Positions 33,340 to 44,316 of a DNA stretch of 64,000 bases are shown here, one piece after another. Each line of letters starts with the position of its first letter. The stretch's first letter is position 1. The stretch is from positions 2,668,001 through 2,732,000 of the forward strand of contig CM060733.1 of assembly GCA_030704615.1 (NCBI GenBank). Direction: 5' to 3'. The position numbers and the translations under genes were made by a program. A model generated the notes under the pieces. That model saw only the letters and a program-made list of their open reading frames with translations, did no database searches and was not told the DNA's origin. The stretch is from Takakia lepidozioides. Its lineage: Eukaryota > Streptophyta > Takakiopsida > Takakiales > Takakiaceae.

Positions 33340-34660
33340 CACCGTGCCGTCACATTACTACCCCCGAATGGAAATTCGGCACCCAATATCCAACAGAGGA
33401 AGCCCGGATGAAGTCGCCTCGGGCGCAGAGGCCGGAGTGTGTGCGACAGAGAACATCCCCTGGATGGAGATTCGGCGCCGAATTTCCATCCGGGCCCCCC
33501 AAAGGGAGTCGTGTCGGGGGGTCAGGCCGAAAACTGGACGGCATAAAAACATCCCCAGATGGAAAAACGGCGCCGAATTTCCATCCGGGGCGGTTCGGAT
33601 GCAGTCGGGGAGGGGGGAGTGGCCTGCACTGGCCGTCACATTTCAACCCCGGACGGAAATTCGGCACCGAATATCGAACAGGGGACGCCCGGATGAAGTC
33701 GCCTCGGGCGCAGAGGCCGGCGAGTGTGCGACAGAGAACATCCCCTGGACGGAGATTCGGCCGAATTTCCATCCGGGCCCCCCCAAAGGAAGTCTTGTCG
33801 GGGGGTCAGACCGAAAACTGGCCGACATAAAAACCTCCACAGATGGGAAAACGGCCGAATTTCAATTCGGGGCCGTTCCAATGCAGTCGGGAGAGGTCCT
33901 GAGGACGGAAATTCGGCACCGAATATCCAACAGAGCGGCGGAGAGGCGGCACCTCTCCGACAGAGACCATCCCGGATGGGAATTCGGCGCCGAATTTCCA
34001 TCCATTGGATGGAGATTCGCGCCGAATTTCCATCCTGCAGTAAGAATCCATTCGGCGCCGAATTTCCATAGCAGGTAAGAATCCGGCGCCGCAGCGTCGG
34101 ATCGGTGCCGTATGGATATTCGGCGGAATTTCCATTCGCCATGTATATTACAGGGCACATTACAGGTAATTTCCACAGGTAATTTGGCCCTGGGAATTAC
34201 CTGCACGAAGGTAAAGAAATACCGAATGGAAATTTCCATGCGCCGGAAATTCGGCGCGAATTCCCCGCCCTACCTGGCTGATGGAAATTTGTCGCCGATT
34301 TCCATCGCGCGCTTCCGAATTACCTGGCGTGAGGGAATTTCCGGCGCCGCCCCTACCTGGATGGATGAAATCTTCGCCTGATTTCCATCCGCGGCTCTTC
34401 CGAATTACCTGCGTGAGGGAAATTTCCGGCGCCGCCCTAATCCTGGGTGGATGGAAATTCGTCGCCGGATTTCCTTCCGCGCGCTCTTCCGATACCTGCG
34501 TGAGGTAAATTTCCAGCGCGCCCTTCCTCCGCGGATGGAAATTCGGCGGCGATATCCATCCTGCTGCGCTCCCGAATCCCTGCAGGATGGAAATCCGGCG
34601 CCGGAATTCCATCGTGGCAGCGCTCCGAATTACCTCTACGTTGGAAATTTCGGACTGTTT
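33340..34660. repeat. Palindrome array between the two MULE genes (copy 1)
   Basis: The 22-bp perfect palindrome whose central 20 bases are GAAATTCGGCGCCGAATTTC occurs again and again, whole or with one arm changed, spaced by short CATCCTGCAGGTAATTC- or CATCCGCGGAGGTAGGGC-type spacers. Near 33340-33930 the spacers are longer (about 190-bp alternations with GGGGGTCAGGCCGAAAACTGG). It lies in the region shared by both divergent genes, so it may act as a bidirectional control region or protein-binding array. Open frames through it are artefacts. Confidence 0.85.
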
Positions 34661-37600
34661 ACGTCGATTTTCATCACATGAGGGCTTCATTCGACATTTA
34701 ATTACGCAGTTGGCAATAAATGTCGACGGCCGTCGGTTATTATTCGGGCTGGCGACGCATGGCTTCCTGGACACGTACCCTAATCTCATGCTAAATTGGG
34801 CTTAACATGGTATTCCCAGGCATGTCCCCCAAAAAATGAGATCTTTTTGGCTGGGACTTATGCCGCCTGAAGGGCGTGGCTCTCCTGAGAGAGACCTCAC
34901 ATCCAGACCGCGGCGGAAGTTGAAAGCTCTGTACTACGGACGACGGCCAATCTCTCACACGGCCAAACTGAAGCTCCAGCAGGAGATTCCTCCATGTCTT
35001 GCTCACAACCTGCCCCAACTGAAGCCGAGTACTCTCAGGCAAGCCACTTCTGCTTTCGGTTTGTTCGTTTATTTTTTGCTTTCGCTTTTTACCCTCGCTT
35101 TGTTTTTGCATCTTCATCCTGGCTTGCTGTATGAGTGAACTTTAGATAGTTGAGTGAACCTTAGATTGTTTGCAATGCGTGTGCAAATCCGGCAGCTCTG
35201 GAGAAGGCTGCTTGTGCATGTCATTCTTAGGCAATGGTTGCATTTGTTTTCATTGTTGTTGCATGGCTCTCCATACTTCCTAAACTTGTTATGTTTTCAT
35301 TTTTACTACATGATTGTTGCTATGGTGGTTGCGCTGCTCGTTGCGATGCTGCTTTTTGCACCGATGTTGGTTTTCACGATTTTTGTCAATGACAGAGTGA
35401 CGACGAGCCCGGCACGCTGGTGGTATCATCGACAGCTCCAACTCATCGCATGTTTGAATCGCCCAACTTGGGCGAGAGGGCAAACTTAACCTTTTGTTGG
35501 TGGACGGGAGGACTTGCAACGAGATTACGACAGAGTAGGCATTGGGGAGGTTGGTGCAGGCGGCATGGCAGGGGAAGGGCGTGAGGACATGAGGACAGCA
35601 GATCCGGCAATGGAGGTTGTTCATGCACATGCAGTAGGGCCCGCCCACGCAAAGAAAAAGAAGAAAGCTAAGCACATGCAATCCCCGGCGAGAGAGCAGT
35701 CACGGGCTCCGAGGGGGGAGTGAGCAGTGCGCGCGCGAGGGTGTCAGTTCGCCTCAATCAAAGGTGGTCGTCCTGGAGGGCTCCCCTGCTGCTAGCCCTA
35801 GTAAGAAACAGAAAGCCTGTGAGAGGGCAAAAGAGAGGGCAAAAGAACAGACGAGACAGAATGCTAGCCAGGAGGAAAGACAAAAGGCAGCTGAAGAGGC
35901 CAGGGGTGCCCAAATGACAGATGCCAATGTAAGCGAGGGACCCACAGAGACGGTGGATCCCTACAAGACACCACAGAGAGGCAGTAGCACACTGGTTAGA
36001 CCATCGCGGGCAAGAGCAGCCCCCGCAATTACCCATACGGTGGAGAGTGGAGGAGAGGAAAGAACACCTGAAAGAGCACGGATTGTGCAAGTTCGAGGTG
36101 AAGCCAGGGAGAGGGCAGTAGAGACGACGAGAGTGCTGGAGGTGGTTTCGCAGGTGGCGACCCTGTTGAGGAGGACGACATGGAGTTTCTGACCAGGATG
36201 ACATCCTCCCGGACATCCCCAGGCCCCAAACCCGGAGCATACAGCTGGATTTGGCGGTCCTGGTGGGCTGCCGGAAAACCCCTCTGTAGCAGACGTCATG
36301 TCTGAGGCGGATATGAAGTTGGCCGCTGCCAAGATGTTGGAGGCAACCCACAGCAACATTGGCAGGGTGCTGGGGGGCATGGTGTACCCGGCCAAGCTTC
36401 GAATTCCCCTTTGCCGCTTGGTGTCATTGCAGGTGGTGAGACCTGCCCTCCCAGGCGATATCGACAAGCTGAAATTCTCTTTCCGGGATGGATATCGAAT
36501 GGGGTCTGCCGCCTTTTACGTTTCCATTGAGAACGACCACGGAGCTTCCCGTGCCCACTTCCGATGAGGTGGACAAATGGGGTCCCCATTGGCAAACGCG
36601 AAATGAGGAGTTCGAGAGATCGATTGCTAGTGATCCTCTTTCCAGCACATGTCCGGCAAGATGTTCTACGTGTGGGACGGCAATCATCGCCTCCTGGCAT
36701 GGATGGAGCACATTGCCCAAGCCCACCCCAACGATCTCGATTGGCATTTCGCCGTCGATTGTGTTGTGCTGAAGGTTGCGGGGCCCAAAGATCGCAGTCT
36801 TCTCAAAGCTGCAATGGCCGACATCAACTCGTAAGCTACAACCCCTCTCGCTTTTGGACTTTGAATTTGGAAGTCATTTCATTGCGAATCCTCATATATG
36901 ATGAAAATTCCCATTTCAGTATTGTTTGATGGAAATGTGGCACTGCGGGTGACTGAGAATGCCTTCATTGCCACCAACTTGTCCCATATGCTCTTCCGAG
37001 TGAAGGATGTCGGGAAGCAGGGGGTGCAAGAGTTTGCCAATTCCCTCAGTGCCGACCTCCTGCGCAAGTCGGAGGCAAAGGCAGACAGAACCTGGTATAG
37101 GCTGAGCGTCGACGCCATGGTGGACTACATATTTCGGGTAAAGCTCCTGACAGTTTTGTTGAGCTAGTCTGTCTCTCCTCCCCCAATAGAAGAAATTGTG
37201 TTGAGCAGGATCTCTAATCTTATGTGCGCATTTTCGACAGACGAAAATACAGCAGGATTTGGCACATGCGCGGAGGTTCTACATGGAGTCAGAGGAGAAG
37301 AATCCAACCCTCCCGGAACTCGAATCGTATGTCAAAGTTGCGGAGGTGAGGGCCCGCATAAAGTACAAGTCGCGGATGGTAAAGTACGTGGCCATAGCTG
37401 ATCCCGCCCTTGGTGCCGACTTTCTGTGGAGGTGGGGAAGCACTACTCTCGCGCTCTGAAGCCCACGATGACATTGGAGAAGCTCCATCGTCTAGCCACA
37501 TCCTGTGTGGATGCAACAGAAAAGGTGATACATTCTTAACAAAATTGTGGTGGCAATAACTCCTTTTTGTGGTGTTTGGCGCTTACGAATATGCTGGGTG

Positions 37601-38103
37601 GTTGGACAGACCCGGTGGCTCCAAATCTGGAATGGTTCCCAAAGTACCAGGGACATGTAGAGCTTCCCCAAACCGGACAACTCTCTGACCCACATTCAAC
37701 ATGTGGATGAACCGCATGACATGGTGGTTTCAGGTACTTCCCCACGCTTCGTTTGGGGCTTCTACTCTAGTAGGGGATGGATTCATTGTATTTTTTGAGG
37801 AAAGCGATCTGATGGACAATCTCCACAGGTGACGACGAATGCGCAAGAGCAGCTGGACACACAAGCACATCAGTTCAAGATGGAGATATCTCCTGCAGCA
37901 GAGAGCCTACGTGACTATGTGACGAGGTACTTTCTGCTCTACAAAACCAACCTATTCTTTCGGGAGATAGCAGATGCTCGCCGGAGCCACGAGTTCACCG
38001 ACCAGCCGAACGCGGACAAAGCAGCAATGCGCCTTCTGTACAGGTACATACGCGCTGCCTTTCTTTCAAGTCCTGGCATTTCAGGATGTTAGAGGCCTCA
38101 AGT

Positions 38104-38345
38104 GGTGTTAGGGAAAATGGCGCCGAATTTCCAGTCAGGGCTCCGAAAATGGCTAAGTCCCTAGACTGGCTGGCCCGGAACTGGAAATTCGGCGCCATTT
38201 TCCAGTTCCAGGCCCTATTGCCGTTCAGGGACTTAGCCATTTTCGGGCTAAGTCCCTAGACTGGGTGGCCCTGAAGTGGAAATTCGGCGCCATATTCCAG
38301 TTGTAGGCCCTATTGCCGTTCAGGACTTAGCCATTTTCGGACCTC
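38104..38345. repeat. Intron minisatellite in copy 1 (about 2 units)
   Basis: GGCTAAGTCCCTAGACTGG, GGAAATTCGGCGCCATTTTC and CCTATTGCCGTTCAGGGACT repeat inside the intron after exon 6. The same intron of copy 2 holds about nine units (47715-48615). Confidence 0.85.
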
Positions 38346-39197
38346 ATTGTGTTTTTCATGAATGCAGGTACTGTAAGTTCTCCCTTTTGGAGAAAGGTCA
38401 TCTGTCTTTCGAGCCACCATTCTTCCTGGCATGGAGGAACCCTGGGGCTGACTCCATGTACACTGACGATATTGTGAAGGAGTGGCATCTGGAACATTTG
38501 CGTGATTGCCCTTGGTATGTGGACCTTCCGCCCGGCTCGCTCGACCCATCCGAGTTTCAATTAAAGCTGGATGCTGAATTCCGACGAAACCGGGCTCCGC
38601 TGTCTCCGTTGGGTGCAAAAGAGGCAAAAGCGCTTGCGAACTCCAGGAAAGCGGCAGAGCTTGCTCAGGCAGGAATTCAGGAGAAATTGCATGAGAAGAG
38701 TAAAGGTCAAAGGAAAAGGACAAGGAAACAGGTGACTGCAGTAACACCCAAAAAGAAGAAAACCATCGGGGCATCGGGGCATCGGAGGAGGCGCAGGAGG
38801 GGACCCAAGAGAGTGACTCCGACGCCGATTTTGTTCAAGGTCCTGCGACTGCTGTTGCTCCTACCCAGTCACCGGTCGTCCGGGTTCCCAAGTCAGTTCG
38901 GAGTGGGACTGGCTCTGCCAAGAAGTTGGCATTTGAGGGCGAGCCTACACGGCGGTATTTGGCGGTGACGTTTACGCACAGGCCAAAGCTAGAACCTCCA
39001 ACCATCATCCAATGCGTCAATGAGAGCTTCATTGACGCTCTCGCTGCCAGGGCGAAGAAGGTGGCACACAACAAGTCTCTGGCGGAGCAGAAGGGAAAGC
39101 CAAGAAGAGGGCTGCCGGTACAGAGCCTAAAGACACCCTTGGTTTTGAAGCCATGATGGAATTCTTCACGGCTGTGAGCACGAATTGCAAGAGCACT

Positions 39198-39198
<1 letters not shown>

Positions 39199-39228
<30 letters not shown>
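39199..39228 (+). repeat. G30 homopolymer in coding exon
   Basis: Thirty consecutive Gs lie within exon 7, just before the MTase motif IV segment. Copy 2 has nine at the matching place (C-run 46856-46864). It is either a polyglycine expansion or an assembly/sequencing artefact. Confidence 0.85.
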
Positions 39229-39229
<1 letters not shown>

Positions 39230-40807
39230 GGTGGGGTGGAGAGAGCTTGCGACATGATTCTCCTCGACATTCCAGATGGGGAGCTGCTGGAGGGCCTGGA
39301 TGGTGTGCCCACCTGGAACAGGTTTACTGAGACTACTGGAAAGCCGGGTTTGGGCTGGCGGGGATGCTTCCGGATGACGGTGGATGTGTGGTTGTCCTTG
39401 CCACGAGAGGGAAGACCACAGAGAATGCGGTGGCAAGGTGGACACCGAAAAGTGTCACCCCGGTCCTCCTCAGAAAATGGTTCTGCATCAGTACGCAGGG
39501 GTTGCGATCAGAGGGCCAAAGTGTAAGTTATCAATCTATTGCATTCACTTCATATTGTGGTGTATGTTAAGTAGACCCTGGAATTGATCCCTTCTTGTTG
39601 GATGTGCAGACATGGTGTTTGAGGCATATTGCTTTGTGAAGAGAGGGTCTACGTTCAAATTCCGCAACGACGGTCGTCTTGTTGATGCCGCTGTGGACCC
39701 TGTAACCTACGATGTCCTCTACAACTATGTGCCCCACTCTAGTATGCCGAAGGACACAAAGACAGGCAAAACCGTGGCGGTACAGCCGGACCGGAGCCCT
39801 GCTTTCATCCAAACCCTCATGGAGACGTGCTCGGATGTCCAAGGGCGGATTCTGGACCTCACATGCGGCACGGGTAAGCCTTCACGTGCTCAGTTTGTCC
39901 CCTGGCCCCATTGCAATTGCATGCCGCAAGCTATTAACCGCCCGCTTTGTTCCTCAGGTGCTTCAATGTGGGCAGGGACGTTGTCCGACAGGCATGTGTT
40001 CGCCTTCGAGCCAGATATTGCCCTCCACAACTCGGAACTTGCAACGGCTGAACGTCTGCCGAAAGAGGAAGAGGCATCCTCGGAGGATGAGGAAAAATCC
40101 GAGAAGGAGCAGGGGGAGGAAGTTGGGATCGAGGCCGAGGAGCCCCCGGTTTACGAGTGAGTGGTGGCATTGTAAGTTGCCTCCAGATTTTGTGAGGCAC
40201 CTCCCTCCGCTCTCTTATTTCATTGAAAACCCTTTCTGGTTGTGCTGGTATTGACATTCTTCAAGTGGATTTGTTCTTACTGTAGGATGCCAAGTACTGC
40301 CGGAGGGACGTCTACACCGGAGTTCATGGGCAGGAGGAACGTGCCTTTTTTTGCCAGGGGGATTTCATGCCTAGTCCAGAAAGGGAGTACATCCTTCCTA
40401 CTTATGCTGCCCGGCTTGCTTCGGTGTCCGTTAGGAGGTGTTCCGAACGTAGTCGTGTACAGCAGATTTTAGACGAGGCAAGCCTCAAGAAAATGAAGAT
40501 GAGGGAGGAGGCAGCAGCTATTAGAGTCCGTCGGGCTCGTAGATTTGTGTTGGATTCTGCTGAGGAAAGTGGGGGAGAAGACGCAGAAGATTCCCAGGAG
40601 GTGAGGTGGACAGTCCCCCAAGGAGAGGACGGGATTTTTGAGAGGCATAGTGGAACTGATGCATCACAGAGCTCGGAGGATGAGGGGGATGAGGGGGATG
40701 AGGAAGAAGGTGGGGCAAGTTCCTCGGAGGGTGTAGGAGAGTAGTGCCCATTCCGGCTATGACAGTTAGAACACACTTGTATAGACGTGGCTTGCCACAA
40801 AATTTGC

Positions 40808-40813
40808 AATAAA
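40808..40813 (+). promoter_or_regulatory. Polyadenylation signal of the ParB-MTase gene
   Basis: AATAAA in the text TTTGCAATAAAATGTTG, 64 bases past the stop at 40744. The same string is kept in copy 2 (reverse strand, about 45280-45290). Confidence 0.6.
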
Positions 40814-40914
40814 ATGTTGCATTTCAAGTCCACTGGTGCCACATTCCAACTTCACATGACCTTATTTCCGTGCCTCCTAACCCTATTTCCGTGGACTCAC
40901 AATGGTCTGCTCAT

Positions 40915-40963
40915 GTTTTTTTTTTTCCGCTCATGCTCATGCCGGTCATGAAATAGCAGCCCC
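40915..40963. repeat. MULE copy 1 right terminal inverted repeat
   Basis: Read on the reverse strand, GGGGCTGCTATTTCATGACC then GGCATGAGCATGAGCGG and an A-run. It pairs with the left terminal repeat and is followed directly by CACAAGAGG. Confidence 0.8.
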
Positions 40964-40972
40964 CACAAGAGG
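40964..40972. repeat. Target-site duplication of MULE copy 1 (right)
   Basis: CACAAGAGG, identical to 28711-28719. Confidence 0.85.
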
Positions 40973-41479
40973 GACCAGCCCTCTCTCTTCACTCATACCT
41001 CTTCATGAGCTTGGAGCTGAAGCTCCCAACGGGCTGCGATGCATCCCCTTGCAGCTCCACCATTCGGCTGTTCCTCATCTACCCGCAACAACTAGTTTCG
41101 GGCAGAAATACCTGGAGCTGATCATATCATCTCCAACCTGCAACACGCTAGTTTCCCATGCGCAGCCCACATTTCTGCAGCTCCTTAACTCGGCGTGCAG
41201 CTGAAGAAGACGACCACCAGTTCACCCACTCGTGACCAACATCTCCTCCGCTTCACACTAGAAGCCCAAACTTGGTTGCCATAGCGTTGAGCTATGCAAC
41301 GCCGCTCTTCAACATAGACTACCCGCCTCTCTATCCATGGCAAACCTGCAACCTGTTCGTCTTTGCACTCTATCCGCTTTGGATAGGCTCATGCACGGCT
41401 CCCTGCACTCTAGGCTGAACCACTTCTCATGATCTGAAAACACAAGTGCTACAACTAACTCGAACCTGGCACTCACAGA
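40973..41479. other. Unassigned DNA right of MULE copy 1
   Basis: No gene recognised. The last part (from about 41300) may belong to the minus-strand LTR that follows, since CTTATCACTCGAG, the point where its relatives continue, lies at about 41490 read on minus. Confidence 0.4.
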
Positions 41480-41817
41480 CTCGAGCTCATCTTTCTCGAG
41501 TGATAAGGAAAGGATTGATACAAGCACACAAGCTCTCTCAAACTCACATACTTGCACATGAAAACATCACTCATATATTAAGTCGAGCCAAGTGCACCCC
41601 ACGCCATGGGGAATCCACACTACGGCGCCATAGCTAGACGCGGTGAGGCTCAACTCGAGAAAGATGAGCCCACCGCGATCTGCCGTGAAGATAACAACGC
41701 CAGATGCCCAAACATGTATTGGCCCCAAGATTGATACTTGGGTCAATCCCAAATGTCAATATATAAAAGCTAGCTATTTCCTAGCTAACTTCACACTAGT
41801 GGTAAAATAACTTGACA
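41480..41817 (-). repeat. LTR of TGTCAAG-related family
   Basis: Read on minus it starts TGTCAAGTTATTTTACCACT at 41817, holds a TATATAAAAGC-like box in reverse (about 41760) and runs to CCTTATCACTCGAG. It resembles 4109-4462 in order of blocks and nearly equals 23401-23623 over the shared part. The TG end abuts the gypsy LTR remnant at 41818. Confidence 0.75.
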
Positions 41818-42226
41818 AGTGGGCCAAGACTCACCGCGACTCATCACCGAGGGTCTTCGTGGTGGTTCGCCATAAAAGGATGGTGTTGTTTGTGGAACCC
41901 CCGCGGACAGTCACAGAAGTATATAGAGGGAGTAGTAACCCCGAGAACGGTGCAAGCCCGTTGGTGACCAAAAACTAGTGAGTGAACGAGCGAGCCGGAA
42001 AGCGATCAAGGAGTGGGAAGCTATTCCGGACTGCCATCTACCAAAGGGAATTTCCACTAGGCCCAAATTGGTGGAGGGTCTTTTGGAGGAGCAAAGGGGG
42101 ACCGCTATGTCCCGGTGAGCAGCCGAAGCTCCGAGTTGGCCCAGCGGCCACTTTAGAAGTTAGGCGCGCGCATCAAGTGAGTAACTATGACTTGAAGGGG
42201 AGCTTACCGAAGTGAGGTGCGCGACA
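41818..42226 (+). repeat. 5' LTR remnant of truncated gypsy (TGTCGCGG family)
   Basis: Matches the last ~410 bp of the complete LTR at 61434-62158, from GTGGGCCAAGACTCACCGCG to GCGCGACA. It contains a TATATAG promoter box at about 41920-41926. The front of the LTR is missing. Confidence 0.85.
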
Positions 42227-42240
42227 CTTGGTATCAGAGC
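42227..42240 (+). promoter_or_regulatory. Primer-binding site (initiator Met tRNA)
   Basis: CTTGGTATCAGAGC directly follows the LTR end CA. TGGTATCAGAGC is the standard plant tRNA-iMet primer site that starts minus-strand DNA synthesis. Confidence 0.85.
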
Positions 42241-42281
42241 TTAGAGTTCAGTACGCGATCGTCCTTGAGATCGGCCTCATC

Positions 42282-43721
42282 AACGGGTCGGGCAAGCCAA
42301 AGCGAAAGCCGAACGGCTCAAAAGATGATGATCCTGGTGACCCCGATGGGGACGACGTGTCACTGAAGCGGCAATTTGAGGAGGCGATTCATGCTTTTGA
42401 AAGCGAGGCCGCTCAAGAACGGGGGGAATCTAGGGAGTCGGAGCCCGAGGACTCCCCGGAGGCTCCAGCAGACCAACAGATGTCTCCCATGCCAGCAGCC
42501 TTTTGGGAAGGGTTGTTGGCGCAGTTTGGCGGGACGTTGAAAGACGTGTTGAAGGCGGTTAATGCCACTTCCACTAAGGCAAAGTTTAAGGTGAAGCCTA
42601 AAGAACCCGGCACCTTCGAGGGCGTCCGAAAATGGAAGGCACTCAACACCTGGCTCTTGGAGCTAGAGCAGTACTTCCGGGCGGCCAAGTTGAGTGACGA
42701 GGATCGGGTGGAAGTGGCTCCTATTTGAGGGGCTATGCTCAACAATGGTGGAAAAAATGCCTTCACGACCAAGGTCCAAACCCGGAAACCTTGAACTGGA
42801 GTGGGTTCAAGGAACAAGATGAGGAATTTGAAGCAAACGAATGACATTCGGGGATATGTTCAGGCTTTCAATTTGCTGTTGCTCAAAGTCGCGGATATGG
42901 CGGAACCAGAAATGGTCTTCAACTTTGTGGCAGGACTGGCCCCATGGGCCAGGCGGTAGTTGGAGGAGAAGCCACCTAAGACTTTAAACGAGGCAATTGA
43001 AAGGGCTGAATGTTTCTCGGATGTCCCTAGGGGCAAAAGACAAGGCCGTACGGAGCTGAACCACAAGAAGACCCGGCGGGAGAGTGACTCCTTCCGACCG
43101 GAAAAGAAGTGGGATAGGCCACGCGGCGACAATGGCACATGGAAATCGAAGGGAGGGCCTTCACACGCCAAGGTGACACACGGTGCTCCGAAAGGAAAAT
43201 CAGGTGCGACGGCTTATGGCGGACAAAAGGCGACCTTCGATGGGGTGTGCTTTAATTGTGGGGAGCCCGGGCACATGGCAAAGAAGTGCGCAAAACTCCG
43301 ACAATTGAACATGACTCGGACAACCACAGAGCTGTCGGAAGATTCCATCAGCCACTTGGTGGAAGCGGTGGTCGCCAAGACTTGCAAAGTAGACAACTAC
43401 TCTTGTGAGTTGTATCAGGAAACTGACGCCTTGCGTAAAAGGAGTCAGTTATTGTTCGTGAGTGGGATAATTTCCGGAACTAACGTGTCGTTGTTGGTGG
43501 ATACAGGAGCGTCGCACTCCTTCATGACACCAGCAACGACACGAAAGCTGGGGCTCCCGACAAGTGACGTGGGGGCCTCTATTGAAGTGCGTTCTGCCAA
43601 AGGAGAACCACAACTGACGACGAGGTTGGCGTTCGATGTTCCTCTTCAGCTGGGGAGTTGGGAGGGCGTGAGAACTTCACCATTTGCGAGATCGATGGAG
43701 TGGATCTCATTTTGGGGATGA
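42282..43721 (+). pseudogene. gag: Gag-protease of truncated gypsy, decayed
   Basis: Aligned with the better copy at 62214-63707. The ATG of that copy is AAC here, so the start is lost. A 4-base loss near 42720 (after VEVAP), a ~50-base deletion near 42815 and a stop at 42957 (AAG to TAG) break it. Still readable: capsid segment (FWEGLLAQFGGTLKDVLKAV; KWKALNTWLLELEQYFRAAK), zinc knuckle CFNCGEPGHMAKKC, and protease LLVDTGASHSFM (active-site D-T-G). The frame ends at 43721 in the same place as in the other copy. Confidence 0.88.
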
Positions 43722-43956
43722 CCTTTTTGAGCAAATCAGGAGTGGTCATAGATGGCCGCAAGAGAATAGTCACGCGAATGATGACGAAGTTTTACGAGTG
43801 TCGGAAACGCCCAACGCAGTGGGAGGATGAATAAACCTGCTGTCAGCAAAGGAGTGGGCCGTGGAGGAGCCACACAAGCCCCAGTTTTTGCTTTACGTAA
43901 GACAAGTGAAGGGATAAGGCGATGGGGAGCCGAGCCTAGATTGGATCAAGGGGATT

Positions 43957-44316
43957 TTGGAGAAATACCAGGATGTGATGCCGGAGGATTTACCAAGTGG
44001 CTTGCCACCGCGAAGAGGAGTTGACCACAAGATTGAGATGATATTGGAATCGGATCCGCCTGCCAAGGCGCCCTACCGGTTGAGCCACAGAGAATTGGTC
44101 GAGCTGAAGACTCAGCTCAAGGATCTAATGTCAAAGGGGTACATCCGGCCGAGTAAGTCACCTTACGGAGCCCTGGTGCTATTCGCAGACAAGAAGGATG
44201 GGACGCTGCGAATGTGTGTAGATTACAGGACTCTGAATAAGATGACTATCAAGAACCGGTACCGTTTGCCAAGGATCGACGACCTCTTCGATTGGTTGGT
44301 AGGAGCGAAGCACTAG
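43957..44316 (+). pseudogene. pol: RT N-terminal fragment of truncated gypsy
   Basis: [60 protein letters not shown] and [15 protein letters not shown] are RT blocks 1-3 of a gypsy polymerase. The text ends abruptly at about 44311 at CACTAGAAGCATTCGTGTC, where the inverted right arm begins. The catalytic YxDD, RNase H and integrase are absent. Confidence 0.9.

Larger units (their letters stand above)
34836..40744 (+). pseudogene. ParB-like/DNA amino-methyltransferase cargo gene of MULE copy 1
   Basis: About ten exons inferred from GT-AG sites and comparison with copy 2: 34836-35038 (GC donor), 35396-36830, ~36948-37137, 37241-37524, 37610-37734, 37829-38043, 38368-39522, 39610-39873, 39958-40171, 40286-40744. 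Product order: basic Ser-rich N-terminus; ParB-like domain (RIPLCRLVSLQVVRPALPG ... GKMFYVWDGNHRLLAWMEHI); helical middle; Lys-rich linker; MTase domain with CDMILLDIPDGELLEGLDG (motif IV position), EAYCFVKRG, PAFIQTLMETCSDVQGRILD and LTCGTGAS (motif I), FAFEPD; acidic tail. Motif IV before motif I is the permuted beta-class order of N6-adenine/N4-cytosine MTases. DIPD is not a canonical [DNS]PP[YFW]. An intron splits motif I between CGT and GAS. Frameshifts (near 36175, 36560), a TAG in exon 5, a lost acceptor base and a G30 run break this copy. Confidence 0.7.
28720..40963. mobile_element. Mutator-like DNA transposon (MULE) copy 1, ~12.2 kb
   Basis: Left end GAGGTTTGCTATTTCATGAG and right end (reverse strand) GGGGCTGCTATTTCATGACC form short terminal inverted repeats rich in GCATGAGCG units. 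The flanks carry an exact 9-bp duplication CACAAGAGG (28711-28719 and 40964-40972), the size typical of MULEs. Contents: subterminal repeats, a transposase gene (minus), a palindrome-rich divergent promoter region, and a ParB-methyltransferase gene (plus). Twelve kb is large for a MULE. Confidence 0.85.

Noticed and set aside
33234-34160. Long open frames across the palindrome arrays (also 53123-54000)
   Set aside because: They are repeats of the same palindrome read in several frames on both strands with equal lengths; no codon bias or domain, and they differ between copies by frame-breaking indels.
36649-36700. DGNHR motif as a sulfiredoxin
   Set aside because: Sulfiredoxin has the GGCHR active-site Cys; here the residue before His is Asn and the gene continues into a methyltransferase, so a ParB-like role fits better.
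38835-39445. Minus-strand open frames opposite the MTase exons
   Set aside because: Mirror images of the conserved coding strand; the recognised motifs and splice sites are on the other strand.
28722-40963. MULE as a KDZ or CACTA element
   Set aside because: Ends do not begin CACTA or CCC, the duplication is 9 bp, and the transposase has the SWIM finger and D-D-E context of Mutator-like enzymes.
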